This document shows, piece by piece, positions 21,001-30,000 of a DNA stretch of 64,000 nucleotides. The stretch is from positions 122,501 to 186,500 of the forward strand of contig NZ_CP150917.1 of the NCBI RefSeq assembly GCF_039908645.1. Direction: 5' to 3'. The position numbers were made by a program, and so were the translations under genes. Positions within the stretch are counted from its first letter, which is position 1. Each line of letters begins with the position of its first letter. The notes under the pieces are model-generated. The model saw nothing but the letters and a program-made list of their open reading frames with translations, had not been told where the DNA came from and ran no database searches. The DNA comes from Pseudomonas helvetica (GTDB lineage Bacteria > Pseudomonadota > Gammaproteobacteria > Pseudomonadales > Pseudomonadaceae).

Positions 21001-24000
21001 CGCGTCGTTCGGCGCAGTGGTGGTCGCGGTGCCGCTGGACTGGCCGACCGGAATGGTGATGGTCTGGCCGTTGGCCAACGTCACGATCACTGCCGAACCG
21101 GTCACTGGCGCGCTGACGGTGGCGGTGTAGGTGACAGTGCCGCCTTCGGCTGCCGAATCGGTGGCGGTCAGTTTCACCGTCGAGGTGTCGATGGTGTCGG
21201 TAACGTTGGTGACTGCAGGTGTGCTGCTGGTGACCAGGTTCTCGAAGTTACCGCCGGTGGCGGTGGAGATCGTTGCCTGGACCTTGCCGGCGTCGAGGTA
21301 GACGTCGTCTTTTGGTGCGTCGACCACGACGGAACCGGTGGTTTTGCCGGCGTCGATGTTGATGACTGCGCCGTTGCTCAGGGTCACGGTCACTGGCGTG
21401 CCGGCGGCGTTGGTCAGGGTCGCGGTGTAGGTGATCTGGCCACCTTCAGCCACGGAACCGGTTGCGCTCAGCGTCAGGTTGGTGGTGTCGACGGTGTCGG
21501 TCACGGTGGTGCTGACCGGGGTTTTGTCGGCGACCAGGTTTTCGTAGTTGCCGCCGCTGACGTTGGTGATGGCGTTGGTCAGCGGGGTGTGGCCGACCAG
21601 CGCGTCGTTCGGCGCGGTGGTGGTCGCGGTGCCGCTGGACTGGCCGACCGGAATGGTGATGGTCTGGCCGTTGGCCAGGGTCACGATCACTGCCGAACCG
21701 GTGACTGGCGCCGAGACGGTTGCGGTGTAGGTGACGGTGCCGCCTTCGGCTGCCGAGTCAGTCGCGGTCAGTTTCACCGTCGAGGTGTCGATGGTGTCGG
21801 TGACGTTGGTGACCGCAGGTGTGCTGCTGGTGACCAGGTTCTCGAAGTTGCCGCCGGTGGCGGTGGTGATCGTTGCCTGGACCTTGCCGGCGTCGAGGTA
21901 GACGTCGTCTTTGGGTGCGTCGACCACTACGGTGCCGGTGGTTTTGCCGGCGTCGATGTTGATCACTGCGCCGTTGCTCAGGGTCACGGTCATCGCGGTG
22001 CCGGCCGGGTTGGTCAGGGTCGCGGTGTAGGTGATGTGCCCACCTTCGGCCACGGAACCGGTCGCCGTCAGGGACAGGCCGGTGTTATCGATCGAATCGG
22101 TGATCGTCGTAACGGCTGGGGTGGTGCTCGGGGTCAGCTGCTCGAAATTGCCACCGCTGGTGCTTTCGATGGTGGTGCTGACGGTGCTGCCGTTTTTGTA
22201 GACGTCATTCGCCGGGGTATCGACCACCACGCTGCCGGTGGTTTTGCCGGCCTCGATGTTGATCACCGCGCCGTTCGACAGCGTGACAGTCATCGGCGTG
22301 CCGGCCGGATTGCTCAGGGTGGCGGTGTAGGTGATCTGGCCGCCTTCAACCACCGAACCGGTTGCTGCCAGGGACAGCCCGGTGTTATCGATCGAGTCGG
22401 TGATGGTAGTGACCGCCGGCGTCGTGCTCGGGGTCAACTGTTCGAAATTGCCGCCCGTGGTGCTTTCGATGGTGGTGCTGACGGTGCTGCCGTTTTTGTA
22501 GACGTCGTTGGCCGGGGTATCGACCACCACCGAGCCGCTGGTTTTACCGGCCTCGATGTTGATCACGGCGCCATTGCTGAGCGTGACGGTCATCGGCGTG
22601 CCCGCCGGGTTGCTCAAGGTGGCGGTGTAGGTGATCTGGCCACCTTCGGTAATGGTGTTGTTGGCGGTGAGCGTCAGGCCGGTGTTGTCGATCGAATCGG
22701 TGATCGTGGTGACCGCCGGCGTCGTGCTCGGGGTCAGCTGTTCGAAATTGCCGCCCGTGGTGCTTTCGATGGTGGTGTTGACCGTGCTGCCGTTTTTGTA
22801 GACGTCGTTGGCCGGGGTGTCGACCACCACGGAACCGGACGTTTTACCGGCTTCGATGTTGATTACGGCGCCATTGCTGAGCGTGACGGTCATCGGCGTA
22901 CCAGCCGGATTGCTCAAGGTGGCGGTGTAAGTGATCTGTCCGCCTTCGGTAATCGTGTTGTCGGCGGTGAGCGTCAGCCCGGTGTTGTCGATCGAATCGG
23001 TGATCGTCGTAACGGCCGGGGTGGTGCTTGGGGTCAATTGCTCGAAATTGCCGCCCGTGGTGCTCTCGATGGTGGTGCTGACCGTGCTGCCGTTTTTGTA
23101 GACGTCGTTGGCCGGGGTATCGACTACCACCGAGCCGCTGGTTTTGCCGGCCTCGATGTTGATCACGGCGCCATTGCTGAGCGTGACGGTCATCGGCGTG
23201 CCCGCCGGGTTGCTCAAGGTGGCGGTGTAGGTGATCTGGCCGCCTTCGGTAATCGTGTTGTCGGCGGTGAGTGTCAGCCCGGTGTTATCGATCGAGTCGG
23301 TAATGGTCGTAACCGCCGGCGTCGTGCTCGGGGTCAACTGTTCGAAATTGCCGCCGCTGGTGCTTTCGATGGTGGTGCTGACGGTGCTGCCGTTTTTGTA
23401 GACGTCGTTGGCCGGGGTGTCGACCACCACGGAACCAGTGGTTTTGCCGGCCTCGATGTTGATCACCGCGCCGTTCGACAGCGTGACAGTCATCGGCGTG
23501 CCGGCCGGATTGCTCAGGGTGGCGGTGTAAGTGATCTGGCCGCCTTCAACCACAGAACCATTCGCCGTCAGGCTCAGGCCGGTGTTGTCGATCGAGTCGG
23601 TGATGGTAGTGACCGCCGGCGTGGTGCTCGGGGTCAACTGCTCGAAATTGCCGCCAGTGGTGCTCTCGATGGTGGTGCTGACGGTGCTGCCGTTTTTGTA
23701 GACGTCGTTGGCCGGGGTATCGACCACCACCGAGCCGGTGGTTTTACCAGCTTCGATGTTGATGACGGCGCCGTTCGACAGGGTCACGCTCATCGCGGTG
23801 CCGGCCGGGTTGGTCAGGGTGGCGGTGTAAGTGATCTGGCCGCCTTCAACCACAGAACCATTCGCCGTCAGGCTCAGGCCGGTATTGTCGATCGAATCGG
23901 TGATCGTGGTGACCGCCGGGGTGGTGCTTGGGGTCAGCTGTTCGAAGTTGCCGCCGGTGGTGCTTTCAATGGTGGTGCTGACGGTGCTGCCGTTTTTGTA

Positions 24001-27000
24001 AACGTCATTGGCCGGGGTGTCGACCACCACCGAGCCGGTGGTTTTGCCGGCTTCGATGTTGATTACCGCACCGTTGCTGAGCGTGACGGTCATCGGCGTG
24101 CCGGCCGGGTTGGTCAGGGTGGCGGTGTAAGTGATCTGGCCGCCTTCGGTGACCGAACCGGTTGCTGCCAGGGACAGCCCGGTGTTGTCGATCGAATCGG
24201 TGATCGTCGTAACGGCCGGGGTGGTGCTTGGGGTCAGCTGTTCGAAATTGCCGCCGCTGGTGCTTTCGATGGTGGTGCTGACGGTGCTGCCGTTTTTGTA
24301 AACGTCATTCGCCGGGGTATCGACCACCACCGAGCCGGTGGTTTTGCCGGCCTCGATGTTGATCACCGCGCCGTTCGACAGCGTGACGGTCATCGGCGTG
24401 CCAGCCGGATTGCTCAGCGTCGCGGTGTAGGTGATCTGGCCGCCTTCGGTAATCGTGTTGTCGGCGGTGAGCGTCAGCCCGGTGTTGTCGATCGAATCGG
24501 TGATCGTCGTAACGGCCGGGGTGGTGCTTGGGGTCAGCTGTTCGAAATTGCCGCCGCTGGTGCTTTCGATGGTGGTGCTGACCGTGCTGCCGTTTTTGTA
24601 GACGTCGTTGGCCGGGGTATCGACCACCACGGAGCCGCTGGTTTTGCCGGCCTCGATGTTGATCACGGCGCCATTGCTGAGCGTGACGGTCATCGGCGTG
24701 CCCGCCGGGTTGCTCAAGGTGGCGGTGTAGGTGATCTGGCCGCCTTCAACCACAGAACCATTCGCCGTCAGGCTCAGGCCGGTGTTGTCGATCGAGTCGG
24801 TGATCGTCGTAACGGCCGGCGTCGTGCTTGGGGTCAACTGCTCGAAGTTGCCGCCCGTGGTGCTCTCGATGGTGGTGCTGACCGTGCTGCCGTTTTTGTA
24901 AACATCGTTCGCTGGGGTGTCGACCACCACGCTGCCGGAAGTCTTGCCGGCCTCGATGTTGATCACCGCGCCGTTCGACAGCGTGACGGTCATCGGCGTG
25001 CCAGCCGGATTGCTCAGCGTCGCGGTGTAGGTGATCTGGCCGCCTTCGGTAATGGTGTTGTTGGCGGTGAGCGTCAGCCCGGTGTTATCGATCGAGTCGG
25101 TGATCATCGTCACCGCCGGGGTGGTGCTTGGAGTCAGCTGCTCGAAATTGCCGCCCGTGGTGCTTTCAATGGTGGTGCTGACGGTGCTGCCGTTTTTGTA
25201 GACGTCATTGGCTGGGGTGTCGACCACCACGGAACCGGACGTTTTACCGGCTTCGATGTTGATCACGGCGCCGTTCGACAGGGTCACGCTCATCGCGGTG
25301 CCGGCCGGATTGGTCAGCGTCGCGGTGTAGGTGATCTGGCCACCTTCGGTAATGGTGTTGTCGGCAGTGAGCGTCAGCCCGGTGTTATCGATCGAATCGG
25401 TGATCGTGGTGACCGCCGGGGTGGTGCTCGGGGTCAGCTGTTCGAAATTGCCGCCGGTGGTGCTCTCGATGGTGGTGCTGACCGTGCTGCCGTTTTTGTA
25501 GACGTCGTTGGCCGGGGTGTCGACCACCACGGAACCGGACGTTTTACCGGCTTCGATGTTGATCACGGCGCCGTTCGACAGGGTCACGCTCATCGCGGTG
25601 CCGGCCGGGTTGGTCAGGGTAGCGGTATAGGTGATCTGGCCGCCTTCGGTAATCGTGTTGTTGGCGGTGAGCGTCAGGCCGGTGTTATCGATCGAATCGG
25701 TGATCGTCGTCACGGCCGGGGTGGTGCTTGGGGTCAGCTGTTCGAAATTGCCGCCGGTGGTGCTTTCGATGGTAGTGCTGACGGTGCTGCCGTTTTTGTA
25801 AACATCGTTCGCTGGTGTGTCGACCACCACGCTGCCGGAAGTCTTGCCGGCCTCGATGTTGATCACGGCGCCATTGCTGAGCGTGACGGTCATCGGCGTG
25901 CCCGCCGGGTTGCTCAAGGTGGCGGTGTAGGTGATCTGGCCGCCTTCAACCACAGAACCATTCGCCGTCAGGCTCAGGCCGGTGTTGTCGATCGAGTCGG
26001 TGATCGTCGTAACGGCCGGCGTCGTGCTTGGGGTCAACTGCTCGAAGTTGCCGCCCGTGGTGCTCTCGATGGTGGTGCTGACCGTGCTGCCGTTTTTGTA
26101 AACATCGTTCGCTGGGGTGTCGACCACCACGCTGCCGGAAGTCTTGCCGGCCTCGATGTTGATCACCGCGCCGTTCGACAGCGTGACGGTCATCGGCGTG
26201 CCAGCCGGGTTGCTCAGCGTCGCGGTGTAAGTGATTTGACCGCCTTCGGTGACCGAACCGGTGGCTGCCAGGGACAGCCCGGTGTTATCGATCGAATCGG
26301 TGATGGTGGTGACCGCCGGAGTGGTGCTCGGGGTCAACTGCTCGAAATTGCCGCCGCTGGTGCTTTCGATGGTAGTGCTGACGGTGCTGCCGTTTTTGTA
26401 GACGTCATTGGCTGGGGTGTCGACCACCACGGAACCGGACGTTTTGCCGGCCTCGATGTTGATCACGGCGCCATTGCTGAGCGTGACGGTCATCGGCGTG
26501 CCGGCCGGATTGCTCAGGGTCGCGGTGTAGGTGATCTGGCCGCCTTCGGTAATCGTGTTGTCGGCGGTGAGCGTCAGCCCGGTGTTGTCGATCGAATCGG
26601 TGATCGTCGTAACGGCCGGGGTGGTGCTTGGGGTCAGCTGTTCGAAATTGCCGCCGCTGGTGCTTTCGATGGTGGTGCTGACGGTGCTGCCGTTTTTGTA
26701 AACGTCATTCGCCGGGGTATCGACCACCACCGAGCCGGTGGTTTTGCCGGCCTCGATGTTGATCACCGCGCCGTTCGACAGCGTGACGGTCATCGGCGTG
26801 CCAGCCGGATTGCTCAGCGTCGCGGTGTAGGTGATCTGGCCGCCTTCGGTAATCGTGTTGTCGGCGGTGAGCGTCAGCCCGGTGTTGTCGATCGAATCGG
26901 TGATCGTCGTAACGGCCGGGGTGGTGCTTGGGGTCAGCTGTTCGAAATTGCCGCCGCTGGTGCTTTCGATGGTGGTGCTGACCGTGCTGCCGTTTTTGTA

Positions 27001-30000
27001 GACGTCATTCGCCGGGGTATCGACCACCACGCTGCCGGTGGTTTTGCCGGCTTCGATGTTGATCACCGCGCCGTTCGACAGGGTGACGGTCATCGGCGTG
27101 CCGGCCGGGTTGGTCAGGGTGGCGGTGTAAGTGATCTGACCGCCTTCAACCACCGAACCAGTCGCCGTCAGGCTCAGCCCGGTGTTGTCGATCGAGTCGG
27201 TGATGGTGGTGACCGCCGGGGTGGTGCTTGGGGTCAACTGTTCGAAGTTGCCGCCCGTGGTGCTTTCGATGGTGGTGCTGACGGTGCTGCCGTTTTTGTA
27301 AACGTCATTCGCCGGGGTATCGACCACCACCGAGCCGGTGGTTTTGCCGGCTTCGATGTTGATCACGGCGCCATTGCTGAGCGTGACAGTCATCGCGGTG
27401 CCAGCCGGATTGGTCAGCGTGGCGGTGTAGGTGATCTGGCCGCCTTCGGTAATGGTGTTGTTGGCGGTGAGCGTCAGGCCGGTGTTGTCGATCGAATCGG
27501 TGATCGTGGTGACCGCCGGGGTGGTGCTTGGGGTCAACTGTTCGAAGTTGCCACCGGTGGTGCTTTCAATGGTGGTGCTGACGGTGCTGCCGTTTTTATA
27601 GACGTCGTTGGCCGGGGTGTCGACCACCACGGAACCGGTGGTTTTGCCGGCCTCGATGTTGATCACCGCGCCGTTCGACAGCGTGACAGTCATCGGCGTG
27701 CCAGCCGGATTGCTCAAGGTGGCGGTGTAGGTGATCTGGCCGCCTTCAACCACAGAACCATTCGCCGTCAGGCTCAGGCCGGTGTTGTCGATCGAGTCGG
27801 TGATCGTCGTAACGGCCGGGGTGGTGCTTGGGGTCAGCTGTTCGAAATTGCCGCCGCTGGTGCTTTCGATGGTGGTGCTGACGGTGCTGCCGTTTTTGTA
27901 GACGTCATTCGCCGGGGTATCGACCACCACGCTGCCGGTGGTTTTGCCGGCCTCGATGTTGATCACCGCGCCGTTCGACAGCGTGACGGTCATCGGCGTA
28001 CCAGCCGGATTGCTCAAGGTGGCGGTGTAAGTGATCTGTCCGCCTTCGGTAATTGTGTTGTCGGCGGTGAGCGTCAGCCCGGTGTTGTCGATCGAATCGG
28101 TGATCGTCGTAACGGCCGGGGTGGTGCTTGGGGTCAATTGCTCGAAATTGCCACCCGTGGTGCTCTCGATGGTGGTGCTGACGGTGCTGCCGTTTTTGTA
28201 GACGTCATTGGCTGGGGTGTCGACCACCACGGAACCGGACGTTTTGCCGGCCTCGATGTTGATCACGGCGCCATTGCTGAGCGTGACGGTCATCGGCGTG
28301 CCAGCCGGATTGCTCAAGGTGGCGGTGTAAGTGATCTGTCCGCCTTCGGTAATCGTGTTGTCGGCAGTGAGCGTCAGGCCGGTGTTATCGATCGAATCGG
28401 TGATCGTGGTGACCGCCGGCGTCGTGCTCGGGGTCAACTGCTCGAAGTTGCCGCCCGTGGTGCTCTCGATGGTGGTGCTGACCGTGCTGCCGTTTTTGTA
28501 AACATCGTTGGCCGGGGTGTCGACCACCACGCTGCCGGAAGTCTTGCCGGCCTCGATGTTGATCACGGCGCCGTTCGACAGGGTCACGCTCATCGCGGTG
28601 CCGGCCGGATTGGTCAGCGTCGCTGTGTAGGTGATCTGGCCGCCTTCGGTAATGCTGTTGTCGGCAGTGAGCGTCAACCCGGTGTTATCGATCGAGTCGG
28701 TAATGGTCGTAACCGCTGGCGTCGTGCTTGGGGTCAACTGCTCGAAGTTGCCGCCCGTGGTGCTCTCGATGGTGGTGCTGACCGTGCTGCCGTTTTTGTA
28801 AACATCGTTCGCTGGGGTGTCGACCACCACGCTGCCGGAAGTCTTGCCGGCCTCGATGTTGATCACCGCGCCGTTCGACAGGGTCACGCTCATCGCGGTG
28901 CCGGCCGGATTGGTCAGCGTCGCGGTGTAGGTGATCTGGCCACCTTCGGTAATGGTGTTGTCGGCAGTGAGCGTCAGCCCGGTGTTATCGATCGAATCGG
29001 TGATCGTGGTGACCGCCGGGGTGGTGCTCGGGGTCAGCTGTTCGAAATTGCCGCCGGTGGTGCTTTCGATGGTGGCGCTGACGGTGCTGCCGTTTTTGTA
29101 AACGTCATTGGCCGGGGTATCGACCACCACCGAGCCGGTGGTTTTACCAGCTTCGATGTTGATCACGGCGCCATTGCTGAGCGTGACAGTCATCGGCGTG
29201 CCCGCCGGGTTGCTCAAGGTCGCGGTGTAGGTGATCTGGCCGCCTTCGGTAATCGTGTTGTCGGCAGTGAGCGTCAGGCCGGTGTTGTCGATCGAATCGG
29301 TGATCGTCGTAACGGCCGGGGTGGTGCTTGGGGTCAGCTGTTCGAAATTGCCGCCGCTGGTGCTTTCGATGGTGGTGCTGACGGTGCTGCCGTTTTTGTA
29401 GACGTCATTCGCCGGGGTATCGACCACCACGCTGCCGGTGGTTTTGCCGGCCTCGATGTTGATCACCGCGCCGTTCGACAGGGTCACGCTCATCGCGGTG
29501 CCGGCCGGATTGGTCAGCGTCGCGGTGTAGGTGATCTGGCCGCCTTCGGTAATCGTGTTGTCGGCGGTGAGTGTCAGCCCGGTGTTATCGATCGAGTCGG
29601 TAATGGTCGTGACCGCCGGCGTCGTGCTCGGGGTCAACTGCTCGAAGTTGCCGCCCGTGGTGCTTTCGATGGTGGTGCTGACGGTGCTGCCGTTTTTGTA
29701 GACGTCATTGGCCGGGGTATCGACCACCACCGAGCCGGTGGTTTTACCAGCTTCGATGTTGATCACGGCGCCATTGCTGAGCGTGACAGTCATCGGCGTG
29801 CCCGCCGGGTTGCTCAGCGTCGCGGTGTAAGTGATTTGACCGCCTTCGGTGACCGAACCGGTTGCTGCCAGGGACAGCCCGGTGTTGTCGATCGAATCGG
29901 TGATGGTGGTGACCGCCGGAGTGGTGCTCGGGGTCAGCTGTTCGAAGTTGCCGCCCGTGGTGCTTTCGATGGTAGTGCTGACGGTGCTGCCGTTTTTGTA